Shown: positions 42,791 to 54,015, numbered from the stretch's first letter. The stretch is 64,000 nucleotides of DNA from Micromonospora eburnea (GCF_900090225.1 NZ_FMHY01000002.1:2914001-2978000), one strand, 5' to 3'. Numbers and translations: made by a program. Notes: a model not told the origin generated them from the sequence alone.

Positions 42791-42840
42791 GTTCGCAACC
42801 GGTGCTGGCAGACGACGCACAGATCGCTGTCACCCGGTCG
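42791..42840 (-). promoter_or_regulatory. Conserved 50-bp box upstream of ABC system 2
   Basis: This is the counterpart of 40098-40147 (39/50 identical, same nine-base distance to the start codon). It sits in the 64-base gap between the GMC oxidoreductase stop (42847) and the ATPase start (42782), so the transporter can be expressed separately from the biosynthetic genes upstream. One of the two TGCCAGC repeats is degraded here to TGCGAAC. Confidence 0.65.
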
Positions 42841-42846
42841 CCGGGC

Positions 42847-44367
42847 TCAGCACATCCAGTCGGCCGCCCGCTCGCCGAGCATCACGCAGGTCAGGTTGGG
42901 GGTGGACCGGGGAACGGACGGCAGCACCGAGGCGTCCACCACCCGCAGCCCGTCCACCCCGTGCACGCGCAGAAACTGGTCGACGACCGCCCCAGGATCG
43001 TCGGCCGGCCCCATCCGGGCGGTGCCGGTCGGGTGCCAGGACGGCGCGGTGAAGGTGCGTACCGCCCGGCGCAGCAGCGGCTCCTCCGCCACCATCCGGT
43101 CGGTCCAGAGCAGCACCCGGTCCAGCAGGCCGCGCATCGCCGGGGCCCGCAGGAGCGACCAGACCAGCCGGGCGCCGGTCATCAGCCGCTGCTCGTCACG
43201 GGGCTCCCGGGCCAGGTTGAGTCGGATCTCCGGCGGGCTGTCCGGGGCCGCGTCGCGCAGGTGGACGCTGCCCCGCGAGTCGCTGCTCATCAACATCACC
43301 GCCACCGACACCCCCGGCCGCCCGCGCAGCATCGGGCCAAGGGTGGGTACGTCCTCCGGCGCGACGTTGCAGTTGAGGAAGACCATCAGGTCCGGGTCGA
43401 CGCCGTCGCTCGCCGCCCGGGCCACCACCGAGTGCCAGGGATCGCCGGCCCGGCACAACCCGGCCCGCGGCACCGCCCAGATGCCCAGCAGCGGGTGGTC
43501 GCTGAGGTTCGCGCCGACGCCGGGTAGGTCGACCCAGGGCCGGATGCCGAGCGCGGTCAACCGGTCGGCCGGCCCGATGCCGGAGCGTTGCAGCAGCAGC
43601 GGGCTGTTCACCGCGCCCGCGCACAGCGTCACCCGGTCGGCCTGGACCCGCACCGGCCGGCCCGCCCGCCGTACCTCGACGCCGGTGACCCGGGATCCGT
43701 CGCCGAGCAGTCGCAGCGCGGTGGTGTCCGGCCAGACCGTCAGGTTCGGCCGGTCCCGCGCGGCGGCCAGGTACGTCTCGGCGGTGCCCATCCGGCGGCC
43801 CTGCCAGGAATTCGTCGGCAGCGGCCCCACGCCCGGGGTCGGCGTGCCGTTCAGGTCCGCCACCGGCGGCAGGCCCTGCTCCCGGCAGGCGTCGACGAAG
43901 GCGTCGCTGATCGGCGTGGTGGCGCTCAGCCGACGGATCGGGACCGGCCCCTGGTCGCCGTGCTCCGGACCGGTCACGTCGTGGTCGGTCTCCAGCCGGA
44001 GGAAGTACGGCAGCACCTTCCACCAGGCCCACTCCGGGTTGCCGGCGTCCGCCCACTCGTCGAAGTCGGCCGGCACGCCGCGCAGCGCGATCGCGCCGTT
44101 CACCGCCGACGAGCCGCCCACCACCCGGCCCACCCGGTACGGCACCGGCCGCTCCCCGTCCGCCGTCTGGTAGTCCCAGTTCAACCCCGCCAGCGTCGGC
44201 CGGCCGAGCTGTTCCGGGCCGCTCTGCGTTCCGGTGCGGTCGGGTCCCGCCTCGATCAGCAGCACCCGCCGACCGGACTGCTCGGAGAGGCGGCTGGCGA
44301 GGGTGGCGCCGGCCGATCCGGCGCCCACCACCACGTCGTCCCAGCCGGTGTGCGCCTCGCCGGTCAT
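42847..44367 (-). CDS. GMC-family FAD oxidoreductase (choline dehydrogenase-like)
   Basis: A 506-residue flavoprotein of the glucose-methanol-choline oxidoreductase family, which oxidises alcohols to aldehydes or ketones. The FAD motif [15 protein letters not shown] is near residue 15, and the GMC signature [15 protein letters not shown] is at about 77-91. The second signature is [16 protein letters not shown] (about 245-260). The catalytic His pair region [11 protein letters not shown] is at about 440-450 and [15 protein letters not shown] at the end. ATG 44367 follows GGGAGGCGG. It lies 55 bases after NRPS2 on the same strand, probably one transcript (flavin monooxygenase, NRPS2, GMC). A likely role is oxidising a hydroxyl group, such as a KR-derived alcohol, of the polyketide-peptide; the position is unknown. 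Confidence 0.88.
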   Translation of the reverse strand: MTGEAHTGWDDVVVGAGSAGATLASRLSEQSGRRVLLIEAGPDRTGTQSGPEQLGRPTLAGLNWDYQTADGERPVPYRVGRVVGGSSAVNGAIALRGVPADFDEWADAGNPEWAWWKVLPYFLRLETDHDVTGPEHGDQGPVPIRRLSATTPISDAFVDACREQGLPPVADLNGTPTPGVGPLPTNSWQGRRMGTAETYLAAARDRPNLTVWPDTTALRLLGDGSRVTGVEVRRAGRPVRVQADRVTLCAGAVNSPLLLQRSGIGPADRLTALGIRPWVDLPGVGANLSDHPLLGIWAVPRAGLCRAGDPWHSVVARAASDGVDPDLMVFLNCNVAPEDVPTLGPMLRGRPGVSVAVMLMSSDSRGSVHLRDAAPDSPPEIRLNLAREPRDEQRLMTGARLVWSLLRAPAMRGLLDRVLLWTDRMVAEEPLLRRAVRTFTAPSWHPTGTARMGPADDPGAVVDQFLRVHGVDGLRVVDASVLPSVPRSTPNLTCVMLGERAADWMC

Positions 44368-44422
44368 ACCGCCTCCCTGGTTCGCCTCCGCCGGGCGCGC
44401 CCGGTCGGCTCCGGTCTCGCGC

Positions 44423-47400
44423 TCACTGCCGCTCCCGCAGCAGGCTCCGCACCGTCTCGGCCAGTTCCGCCACGGTCGGGCTGTCGAAGAGCATCGGCAG
44501 GCCCTCGTCGGCGTCCGGCTCGATGCCGAACTCCTCGCGCAGCCGGCCCAGGATGCGCACCGCGTGCAGCGAGTCGGCGCCCAGCTCGAAGAAGTTCTCG
44601 TCCACCCCGAAGTCGTCGCGGCCCAGCGTCTCGCGCCAGATCTCGTGGACGGTCCGCTCCACCTCGTCCGCGGGCGGCCGGTGCCCGGCCGGGGGCAGCG
44701 ACTCCCACGGTGACGGCAGGGCCGCCCGGTCCACCTTGCCGTTCGCGCTCAGCGGTATCCGGTCCAGCACCGGGTAGTGGTGCGGAACCATGTAGTCGGG
44801 CAGCACCTGGGCCAGCCCGGTACGCAACGCCTCGGCGGGCGGCGGCGTGGCCGGGTCGGCCGGCACCACGTATCCGACGAGCTGGCGGCGGCCGGTGCCC
44901 GGGTTCGTGTCCACCACGGTCACCGCCTCGGCCACCCCCGGCTGCCGGCTCAGCGTCGCGGTGATCTCGCCCAACTCGATCCGGAAGCCGTTCAGTTTCA
45001 CCTGGTCGTCGTCACGGCCGAGGAACTCGATGGTGCCGTCCGGCAGGTAGCGGCCGAGGTCACCGGTGCGGTAAAGGCGCTCGCCGGTCACCGGGTGCCG
45101 CACGAAGCGTTCGCCGGTGCGTACCGGGTCGGCCCAGTAGCCCAGCGCCACGCCCACCCCGCCGATGTAGAGCTCGCCGGAGGTCCACACCGGGCAGGGG
45201 GCCAGCCCGGCGTCCAGGACGTGCATGGTCTGGTTCGCCATCGGGCGGCCGTACGGGATGCTCGTCCAGTCCGTGCCGACCACCCCGATCGGGTGGTGCA
45301 CCGACCAGATCGACGCCTCCGTGGCGCCGCCCAGGCTGTGCACCGCGGCCTGCGCGTGGCGGGCCCGCACCGCGTCCGGCAGGCGTACCGGGATCCAGTC
45401 GCCGCTGAGCAGCACCACCCGTAGCGGCGAGTCCGCCGGGTCGGCGAACGCGGCCGGCGCGTCCGTCCAGGCCTGCATGAGCGCCGGCACCGAGTTCCAC
45501 ACCGACACCCGGTGCCGGCGTACCAGATCGCTCCAGTGCTCGGGGTCGGCGGCCCGCCCGGGCGCGGGCAGCACGATCGCGGCTCCCGCGGCGAGGGCCC
45601 CGAACACGTCGTAGACCGACAGGTCGAAGCTCAACGCCGACAACGCCAGCACCCGGTCGTCCGGGGTGACACCGAAGCGGGCGTTCACATCCTGCACCGT
45701 GTTCGCCGCGCCCCGGTGGTCGATCATCACGCCCTTCGGCCGGCCCGTGGAGCCGGAGGTGAAGATGACGTACGCCAGGTCGTCCGGGGCCGGGCCCGGA
45801 CCCACGTCCGCCGGATCGGCGGCCCGCACCTCGGGATCGTCGAGGGTGACCAGGTGCAGGCCGGCCGGCCAGTCCAGCTCGTCGCGCAGCCGCGGCGTGG
45901 TGACCACGATCCGCACCCGACCCTGCTCGATCAGGTCGGCCCGGCGGGCTGCCGGCCAGGCCGGCTCGATCGGCAGGTACGCGGCACCGGCGCGGGTCAC
46001 CCCCAGCACGGCGGGCACCTGGGCGGCGCAGCGGTCCGTCACCACCGCCACCAGCTCGCCGGTGCCGGCGCCGGCGCCGAGGTCACGCAGCCGGACCGCC
46101 AGCCGGCGGGCCCGGTCGACCACCTCGCCGTGGCTGAGCTCGCCGTCCGGCGCGATCACCGCGACCGCCCCGGGCTGCGCGGCGGCGCGCTCCTCGACCA
46201 GTTCGCAGAGGGTACGCGCGGGAAGCTCCGCAACCGTGTCGTTGACCCGCCGCCGCTGCTCCAACTGGTGGGCGGGCAACGGCACCGGAGCGTCCACCGC
46301 GTCCCAGCTCGCCTCGTCCTCGGCGAGCCGGCGCAGCAGGGTCTGGTAGCTGTCGAACATGTCGTCGAGCAGCCCGGCCGGGAAGAGCGTCTCCACCGCG
46401 TCCCAGTCCAGGCACAGGTCGCCGCTCTCCTCGGTCACCTGGTGATCCAGCCAGACCTGCGGGGTCTGGCTGATCCCGTAGCCGAACTCGCCGAAGAAGC
46501 GGGAGTCCGGCGGCCGGTTCTCCCGGTCGCCGAGGGCCAGGGCGCTGGTGAAGACCACCGGCATCGCGGCGCCCGGCCCGCCGCCGAGCCGCCGGGACCG
46601 TTCCCGCAGCACCCGCACCCCGCTGTAGGCGGAGTGTTCGAGGTCCTGGACGAGCTGGCGGTTGAGCCGGCGGGCCCGGTCGGCGAACGACTCGCCCGGC
46701 TCGGCGGTGGCGGCGAGCAGGGTGACCGAGGTGAAGTCGCCGATCACGTCGCCGATCTGCGGGTGCAGGGGCCGCCGGTTGAACAGGCTGAGGTTGAGGG
46801 TGAAGTTCGCCTGCCGCGACCAGGAGCGCAGGATCTGCGCGTACGCCGACATGACGGCGACCGACGGGGTGACCCCGTACCGCTGGGCGGTGCGCTTGAG
46901 CACGTCCCAAAGCGGGCGGGGCAGCCGGGCGCTGCGCCGGACGAACTCGACCGGGGCCGCCCCGGGGGCGCCGGCCCCCGCCCCGACGCGCAGCGGCAGG
47001 GCCGGCGCGGGCGGCAGGCTGTCCAGCCGGTCCCGCCAGTACGCCTCGGCGGCGCGGTACTCGCGACCCTCCCGGGCCGCCTCCTCGGCCAGGACGTAGT
47101 CCCGGTAGGACAGCGCCAGCGGCTCGGGCGTCGCGTCCGGCTCGGTGTAGAACCGCCGCCAGTCCCGGAACAGCAGTTGCAGGCTGAACGCGTCCATGAT
47201 GAGCACGTTGATGCTGATGTGCAGCCGGACCCGCCGCTTGTCGAGGAGCGAGGCGCGGATGTCGAACAGCGGCCAGTGCTCCGGCGGCAGCAGCTGGTGC
47301 CCCATCTCCGCCCGGGTCTTGGACAGTACGGCCCGGCGCTCGTCGTCGGGGACCGCGCGCAGGTCGGCCACCGGCAGGTCGTACGGCGGCACGTCGGCCA

Positions 47401-47824
47401 GGATCCGCTGCCGCCCGTCCGGGTCGACCACCGCGCGCAGCATGTCGTGCCGGTCGATCACCCTGCGCAGGCTCGCCGCCAGCCGGCCCGGGTCGAGGTC
47501 GAGCCCGTCCAGCTCGAAGTAGTAGTGCGTGGCGACGCCGCCGAGTTGCAGCGCCGGGTTGCGCCCCACCCAGTAGGCGTGCTGGATGTCCGTCAGCGGG
47601 AACGGCTCGTACCGCTGCTCCGGCCGGGGCACGATCTCCGGCGGGGACCCGCTGTCGGCCATCCGGCGCAGCAGCGCGACCAGCGCGTCCCGGTGTTCCC
47701 GCAGCTCCTCGCGCAGCTGCGGGGTGAGCGCGCCGCTGGCGGCCCGGACGTCCAGCCGGTCGTCGACGAGGCGCAGCCGCACGCCGCGCCGGTGCAGTTC
47801 GGACAGTAGGTCAGGCGCCGTCAT
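44423..47824 (-). CDS. NRPS2: TubC_N docking-Cy-A-PCP, cysteine-activating
   Basis: An 1133-residue NRPS module. Residues 1-52 (DLLSELHRRGVRLRLVDDRL and onward) match the TubC_N beta-hairpin docking fold, which captures the C-terminal tail of an upstream synthase. The Cy domain (about 60-490) has the altered motif N-VLIM-D in SINVLIMDAFSL. The A domain (about 510-1010) has VIFTSGSTGRPKGVM and the landmarks FDLSVYD, WNSVP, LLSGDW and LGGATEASIW, giving D-L-Y-N-L-S-L-I, the cysteine code. The PCP (about 1035-1110) has ELGADSLHAV. There is no TE, so it must pass its thiazoline intermediate on, plausibly to NRPS1 or NRPS3. ATG 47824 follows GGAGAG; the 28 residues upstream are Pro-rich and unlikely to be translated. 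Confidence 0.9.
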   Translation of the reverse strand: MTAPDLLSELHRRGVRLRLVDDRLDVRAASGALTPQLREELREHRDALVALLRRMADSGSPPEIVPRPEQRYEPFPLTDIQHAYWVGRNPALQLGGVATHYYFELDGLDLDPGRLAASLRRVIDRHDMLRAVVDPDGRQRILADVPPYDLPVADLRAVPDDERRAVLSKTRAEMGHQLLPPEHWPLFDIRASLLDKRRVRLHISINVLIMDAFSLQLLFRDWRRFYTEPDATPEPLALSYRDYVLAEEAAREGREYRAAEAYWRDRLDSLPPAPALPLRVGAGAGAPGAAPVEFVRRSARLPRPLWDVLKRTAQRYGVTPSVAVMSAYAQILRSWSRQANFTLNLSLFNRRPLHPQIGDVIGDFTSVTLLAATAEPGESFADRARRLNRQLVQDLEHSAYSGVRVLRERSRRLGGGPGAAMPVVFTSALALGDRENRPPDSRFFGEFGYGISQTPQVWLDHQVTEESGDLCLDWDAVETLFPAGLLDDMFDSYQTLLRRLAEDEASWDAVDAPVPLPAHQLEQRRRVNDTVAELPARTLCELVEERAAAQPGAVAVIAPDGELSHGEVVDRARRLAVRLRDLGAGAGTGELVAVVTDRCAAQVPAVLGVTRAGAAYLPIEPAWPAARRADLIEQGRVRIVVTTPRLRDELDWPAGLHLVTLDDPEVRAADPADVGPGPAPDDLAYVIFTSGSTGRPKGVMIDHRGAANTVQDVNARFGVTPDDRVLALSALSFDLSVYDVFGALAAGAAIVLPAPGRAADPEHWSDLVRRHRVSVWNSVPALMQAWTDAPAAFADPADSPLRVVLLSGDWIPVRLPDAVRARHAQAAVHSLGGATEASIWSVHHPIGVVGTDWTSIPYGRPMANQTMHVLDAGLAPCPVWTSGELYIGGVGVALGYWADPVRTGERFVRHPVTGERLYRTGDLGRYLPDGTIEFLGRDDDQVKLNGFRIELGEITATLSRQPGVAEAVTVVDTNPGTGRRQLVGYVVPADPATPPPAEALRTGLAQVLPDYMVPHHYPVLDRIPLSANGKVDRAALPSPWESLPPAGHRPPADEVERTVHEIWRETLGRDDFGVDENFFELGADSLHAVRILGRLREEFGIEPDADEGLPMLFDSPTVAELAETVRSLLRERQ

Positions 47825-47926
47825 GGTCTCTCCTGCCAGTTGTCGGGGCCGGGCATGCGCAACCGGCGGGGTAGGTCGGGGCGGGGGGAGGGGTGCCGGC
47901 TGCGGCACCCGGGCGCTGCCGTCCGG

Positions 47927-49132
47927 TCATCCGGCCGCCCGGGCGCCGGCCGTGGTGCCCAGGGCCGCGGCCACCCCGTCGACGAACTCCGCCCAGCCGT
48001 ACATGCCGGCGATGAAGCCGAAGAAGCGGTCCATCTGCTCCTGGTGCCCCTGGATCGCCCGGAGCACGTCGAGCAGTTCGTCGGTCGGCCGCAGCCGCGC
48101 CGCCTGTAGGTTGAAGTGGTACAACGGCAGCGACTCCCGGTCGCGCTGCACCGTGTAGTCGATCAGGGCCCGGTCCACCGGCCGCTCGCCGGCCAGCGCC
48201 GGATGCAGGTGCTCGGTCAGCAGCGCGGCGTGCCCGATGGCGTCGCTGATCCCCATGGCCCCGATCGAGTCCTTGTGGTAGCCGGCGTCGCCGACCAGCG
48301 CCCAGCCCGGCCCGCTGCCGCGGCGGAAGAAGTTCGGCAGCCGGCCGGTGCCGACGAAGCGCTCCTCGCGCCGGCCGGCCCGGACCCGTTCCAGGACGCT
48401 CGGCGCCGCGAGGGCCAGGGAGCGGAAGTACGACCCCTCGATGTCCTTGCGGACCTCGTCGAACTCCTCGCGTGGCGCCTGCACGACGACCATCACCAGC
48501 CCGTCGTTGGTGGGTACCGCCCCGACCAGGCGCCGGTGGTCGACGAAGACCTCGTAGTCGGCGGTGAACCCGCTCCAGTAGGTGTAGTAGACGCAGCACA
48601 GCGAGGGCACCGCCTCGTACTTCGGTGCCTGCACCTTCTTGGCCACCACCGAGTCCAGCCCGTCCGCACCGATCACCACCCGGGCCCGTTCGGTGAACTC
48701 GCCGTGCGGCCCCCGGGCCCGGATCCCGACCACCCGGTCGCCGTCCCAGAGCAGGTCGGTGACGTTGCACTCCTCGCGCAGCTCGGCGCCGGCCGCCTCA
48801 GCCGCCCGGACCAGCAGGGTGTCGAGTACGAACCGGCGCGGCCCGAAGCCGGCCCGGACGGGGCCGATGGCCGGCGCGCAGCCGGTGACCGGAACCCCGG
48901 CGAGCTGCCACCGGGACACCCGCAGCGGCGGGCAGCCGCTTTCCCGCAGCGCGTCCAGCAGGCCCCATTCGGCCAGCCTGGCGATGGTCGGTGGGTGCAC
49001 GTAGTGGGTGGACATCGTGTCGCTGGGAAAGCTTGCCCGGTCCAGCAGCAGCACACGGTGCCCGGCGCGCGCCAGCAGCATCGCGGTGGTGGCACCGGCG
49101 CAGCGCGCACCGACGACGATCGCGTCGTACAT
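47927..49132 (-). CDS. FAD-dependent monooxygenase (PHBH-like)
   Basis: A 401-residue class A flavoprotein hydroxylase-like enzyme. It has GARCAGATTAMLLARAGHRVLLLDR (modified GxGxxG, residues 8-32), the DG motif RARVVIGADGLDSVVAKKV (about 152-170), and the GD motif GPGWALVGDAGYHKDSIGAMGISDAI (about 280-305). WxWxIP is absent, so it is not a halogenase. Such enzymes reduce FAD with NAD(P)H and hydroxylate or epoxidise; some act as reductases on lipids. ATG 49132 follows GAGGAG. It is the first gene of the run through NRPS2 and GMC, so a tailoring oxidation of the product is likely. The substrate is unknown. Confidence 0.85.
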   Translation of the reverse strand: MYDAIVVGARCAGATTAMLLARAGHRVLLLDRASFPSDTMSTHYVHPPTIARLAEWGLLDALRESGCPPLRVSRWQLAGVPVTGCAPAIGPVRAGFGPRRFVLDTLLVRAAEAAGAELREECNVTDLLWDGDRVVGIRARGPHGEFTERARVVIGADGLDSVVAKKVQAPKYEAVPSLCCVYYTYWSGFTADYEVFVDHRRLVGAVPTNDGLVMVVVQAPREEFDEVRKDIEGSYFRSLALAAPSVLERVRAGRREERFVGTGRLPNFFRRGSGPGWALVGDAGYHKDSIGAMGISDAIGHAALLTEHLHPALAGERPVDRALIDYTVQRDRESLPLYHFNLQAARLRPTDELLDVLRAIQGHQEQMDRFFGFIAGMYGWAEFVDGVAAALGTTAGARAAG

Positions 49133-49432
49133 GCGGACTCCTCAGAAGCACCCAGCAGGTGTCACCATGGTGCGACGCTCGGTGCTGGCGAGGCTATACG
49201 GAAAGCGTAAAGATATTTACGACACATCAATTTTTGGGGTGTGTTTCCGGGGTACCGGGACGGCGCCGTCCCACCACGGTGGAAGAACCCCCTATCGCCC
49301 GTTCCCCCTCCCCTTATCGTGGCGGTTGAGCAGCCCGGATTCCCCCTAGCGGCGCGTATTTGATTGACCGCCCAATTCGTGCGCACATACCGTCCACTGT
49401 CGGTGCACCAATATGTTCCGGGGGTTGGACTA
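49133..49432. promoter_or_regulatory. Divergent promoter region of the flavin monooxygenase and HTH genes
   Basis: This 300-base region is clearly lower in GC than its surroundings around 49195-49240. It holds a perfect palindrome CACCATGGTG (49163-49172) and a perfect dyad CGTAAA-GATA-TTTACG (49206-49221) followed by ACACATCA. The TTTACGACA found at the right arm recurs at 50464-50472 on the other side of the HTH gene. I see no gene here. It should contain promoters for both directions. Confidence 0.55.
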
Positions 49433-50320
49433 ATGGGGCAACCGGCCCAGGGGCGGTCGTTCGCCATTTCACCGGAGGACCGGGAGATTCTTGTCCGGCT
49501 CTCCCGGGGCCACCGCCGTGGCGGCGAGCCGCTGCGGGCCGCCATCGTGCTGGCCGCCGCGGCCGGCCTGTCGTACGCGGAGACCGCCCGCCGGCTGGCC
49601 ACCACCCGGCCCACGGTGGCCACCTGGCTGCGCCGCTACGCCGAGGAGGGCGTGCCGGGCCTGCGGGACCGGGTGCGCCCCGGCCGTCGGCCACGGGTGC
49701 AGGACGCCGACGTGGTGCTGCGTACGCTGACCGCCGTCCCGCCCGCCGGTGACACCTGGTCCAGTCGGGCTCTCGGCGTCGACCTCGGCCTGTCCAACGG
49801 CACGGTGGCCCGGGTCTGGCGGCGGTGGGGGCTGCGTCCCGCCGAGCCGGCCGCGTTCCGCCTGCCCGGGCTGCCCGACCTGGCGCTGGCCGACGCGTAC
49901 CTCGTCGGGCTGCACTGCGACTACCGCGACTGCCTGCTCGTGCTCGCCGCCGGTGCCGGTGCGGCCGACGCTGGTGCGGACTGCGTGCCGCCCATCGGTG
50001 GCCCGGATGACCTGCCGTCGGCGTCGCCGTCGGCGCTGGCCGACTTCCTCGCGATGGTCACCGAGCGTCGGCCCGGCGTACGCCTGCACGTGCTCGTCGG
50101 CGGAGAGGAGACCGGGCGACGCCCGGCCGTACGCGCCTGGGCGGCCCGCCACGGCCACCTGGTCCGGGTCGCCCCGCCGGAGCCGACCTGGACCGAGTTG
50201 GCGGCCGTGGCGGCCGGACTCACCGCACCGGTCGGCGGGCGGGCCGCCGCTGACCTGGGCGGCACACTGGTCACCGCGCTGCATGCGGCCTGGCGGACGG
50301 CCTGGTTCCGCGACCTGTGA
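49433..50320 (+). CDS. HTH protein derived from an IS630-type transposase, possible regulator
   Basis: A 295-residue protein whose N-terminal half resembles the DNA-binding region of IS630/Tc1-family transposases: LRAAIVLAAAAGLSYAETAR (first helix-turn-helix), TTRPTVATWLRRYAEEGVPGLRDR, then a second HTH around SRALGVDLGLSNGTVARVWRRWGL. The C-terminal half begins like the catalytic fold (LADAYLVGLHCDYRDCLLVL) but lacks the expected DEK/DDE carboxylate pattern and is short. I found no flanking terminal repeats or target duplication. It therefore looks like a degenerate or domesticated transposase, perhaps serving as a DNA-binding regulator; that is inference. ATG 49433 is chosen because upstream frames lack a ribosome-binding site; the site itself is weak (GGGGGTTGG). 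Confidence 0.65.
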   Translation: MGQPAQGRSFAISPEDREILVRLSRGHRRGGEPLRAAIVLAAAAGLSYAETARRLATTRPTVATWLRRYAEEGVPGLRDRVRPGRRPRVQDADVVLRTLTAVPPAGDTWSSRALGVDLGLSNGTVARVWRRWGLRPAEPAAFRLPGLPDLALADAYLVGLHCDYRDCLLVLAAGAGAADAGADCVPPIGGPDDLPSASPSALADFLAMVTERRPGVRLHVLVGGEETGRRPAVRAWAARHGHLVRVAPPEPTWTELAAVAAGLTAPVGGRAAADLGGTLVTALHAAWRTAWFRDL

Positions 50321-50615
50321 CGCGGCTGCCGAAGTGCGGGCGGTGGTCCGTGGTGCGCCCCGCGTCGACGGACGGTAACCGGAGCCCGCCTTCGGAGCTG
50401 ATGTCACAAACGATTCGCCGCCGGGCACTGTCCGGCGCCCCGCCGGCAGGTGAGGCTGAATCGTTTACGACATCAGGTTCATAGCGTCCCGAAGGGCGAT
50501 CACCGCCGCGCCGGCAGCCCGGGGGTGCTTCTGGCTGGGTGGGGGATCCCGCCCGGGACATCCATTGCCAATCATGGATGTATTCGCAGTTGGCAGTCCG
50601 GAAAAGAGGTGCGCC
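50321..50615. promoter_or_regulatory. Intergenic region with spaced inverted repeat upstream of CBM2 gene
   Basis: No gene is seen in these 295 bases. The outstanding element is an inverted repeat: TGTC-AC-AAACGATTC at 50402-50416 and GAATCGTTT-AC-GACA at 50458-50472. That gives 13 paired positions out of 15 across a 41-base GC-rich centre. It could be an operator pair that loops DNA or a long hairpin. Its right arm shares TTTACGACA with the palindrome upstream of the HTH gene. It lies about 145 bases upstream of the secreted CBM2 protein. Confidence 0.55.
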
Positions 50616-51038
50616 GTGCACAGTCGTCCGACCCGACCGGGCCGCTGGTTGGCCCGTACCCTGACTCTGCCGCTCCTCTTCGCCACCCTGGTCGCCAGCG
50701 GCACCACCGCGTACGCGGCGGAGGGCGCCGAGGCGGCGTCCACCTGCACGGCGCGGTACCGACGCGAGGGTGTGGAGGTGTGGGTGTCGTTCCGCAACAT
50801 CGCCCCGACGACGGTGAACGGCTGGACCCTGAGCTGGGCGTTGGCGGACTCGCAGCAGATCTGGACGATCTGGAACGCCGCGCTGGTCAGTCACACGGGT
50901 GGCATCGCCACCGTCCGGGACCTGGGCTGGAACGCGAACCTCGCACCGGGGGTCGAGATGACCATCGGGTACATCGCCGGCGGCAACGCCCCGCCGAGCG
51001 GCTTCGCCCTGAACGGCGACCCCTGCCAGGCCGGATAG
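50616..51038 (+). CDS. Secreted CBM2 (cellulose-binding-like) domain protein
   Basis: A 140-residue exported protein. Starting at GTG 50616, which follows AGAGG, the N-terminus is a classical signal peptide: RPTRPGRW, the hydrophobic core LTLPLLFATLVASG, and a likely cleavage after TTAYA. The mature part is a single carbohydrate-binding module family 2-like domain with conserved Trp positions (VEVWVSF, NGWTLSW, IWTIWNA, LGWNANLAPG) and one Cys near each end (STCTA, DPCQAG) for the family's disulfide. No catalytic domain is attached, so it would bind cellulose- or chitin-like surfaces without cutting them. TTG 50565 or ATG 50574 would bury the signal peptide and are less likely. It has no obvious link to the biosynthetic genes. 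Confidence 0.82.
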   Translation: MHSRPTRPGRWLARTLTLPLLFATLVASGTTAYAAEGAEAASTCTARYRREGVEVWVSFRNIAPTTVNGWTLSWALADSQQIWTIWNAALVSHTGGIATVRDLGWNANLAPGVEMTIGYIAGGNAPPSGFALNGDPCQAG

Positions 51039-51053
51039 CGCGGCAGGGGTCGC
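51016..51053. terminator. Perfect 12-bp hairpin between CBM2 and UvrA-like genes
   Basis: Arms GCGACCCCTGCC (51016-51027) and GGCAGGGGTCGC (51042-51053) are exact reverse complements. The CBM2 stop codon lies within the 14-base loop, and the convergent UvrA-like stop is 34 bases away. It is likely a shared terminator. Confidence 0.75.
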
Positions 51054-51086
51054 CAGTTCGTCGTACGGTGCCCGCGAGGGCGTCGG

Positions 51087-53477
<2,391 letters not shown>

Positions 53478-53602
53478 CGTTTCTCCATCTGTCAGGCGGG
53501 GCGCCCGCGCGGTCTCCGTCGGCGTCGCCTGTCGCGACTTGACCGGATTCGCGCAGTACGTCTGGTTCTTCCGTCGGCGTCGTCGCGGCAACGGTACGCT
53601 GT

Positions 53603-53621
53603 CCGTCCGATCAGCGGACGG
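53603..53621 (-). promoter_or_regulatory. Short inverted repeat upstream of the UvrA-like gene
   Basis: CCGTCCG (53603-53609) and CGGACGG (53615-53621) flank ATCAG in the gap between the glyoxalase-fold gene and the UvrA-like gene, both on the minus strand. It could be a terminator for the first or an operator for the second. Next to it, at about 53630-53660, CCGGCCGGGCCGC is repeated in direct orientation. Confidence 0.4.
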
Positions 53622-53670
53622 GTGACACACCCGGCCGGGCCGCACACCGGCCGGGCCGCCGATGCCGCCC

Positions 53671-54015
53671 TCAGGGTGACTGCCGCAGCCCGAAGACGTT
53701 GCCGTCGGCATCCCGGACGGTGGCGATCAGCATGCCGCCGCCGACGTCGCGCACCTCGCCCTGCAACGTGGCGCCCGCCTCGGTCACCGCCTCGATGGTG
53801 GCGGCGATGTCATCGACCTCCCAGTAGCCGACCGCCCCGGTCATGCCCTGCCGGTGCCCGTTCGGGTCGAGGCCGAGCTCCTGGTCGCCGGTCCGGAACC
53901 CGACGTAGTAGGCCTCGTCCGTGTACGGCGGCACGCCCAGCAGCGCCCCGTACACCGCCTTGGCCTGGCCGAGGTCACGCACCGGAAAGATCACGGTCCT
54001 GAGTCCTGATGTCAT
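53671..54015 (-). CDS. Glyoxalase/bleomycin-resistance-fold (VOC) protein
   Basis: A 114-residue single-domain protein of the vicinal oxygen chelate superfamily. It starts [21 protein letters not shown], the usual first beta-alpha unit, followed by [20 protein letters not shown]. The second unit is [22 protein letters not shown], ending [18 protein letters not shown]. The family includes glyoxalases, dioxygenases and drug-binding resistance proteins. The two repeated beta-alpha-beta-beta-beta units are here, but metal ligands cannot be assigned firmly. ATG 54015 follows a GGGGG stretch; the nine residues upstream are discarded. It lies upstream of the UvrA-like gene on the same strand. A drug-sequestering role is possible but unproven. 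Confidence 0.82.
   Translation of the reverse strand: MTSGLRTVIFPVRDLGQAKAVYGALLGVPPYTDEAYYVGFRTGDQELGLDPNGHRQGMTGAVGYWEVDDIAATIEAVTEAGATLQGEVRDVGGGMLIATVRDADGNVFGLRQSP

Noticed and set aside
47927..49132. Third halogenase
   Set aside because: The protein has class A flavin monooxygenase motifs but lacks WxWxIP and the catalytic-Lys region.
49433..50320. Active insertion sequence
   Set aside because: No terminal inverted repeats at plausible ends, no target duplication, and no recognisable DDE triad in the encoded protein.
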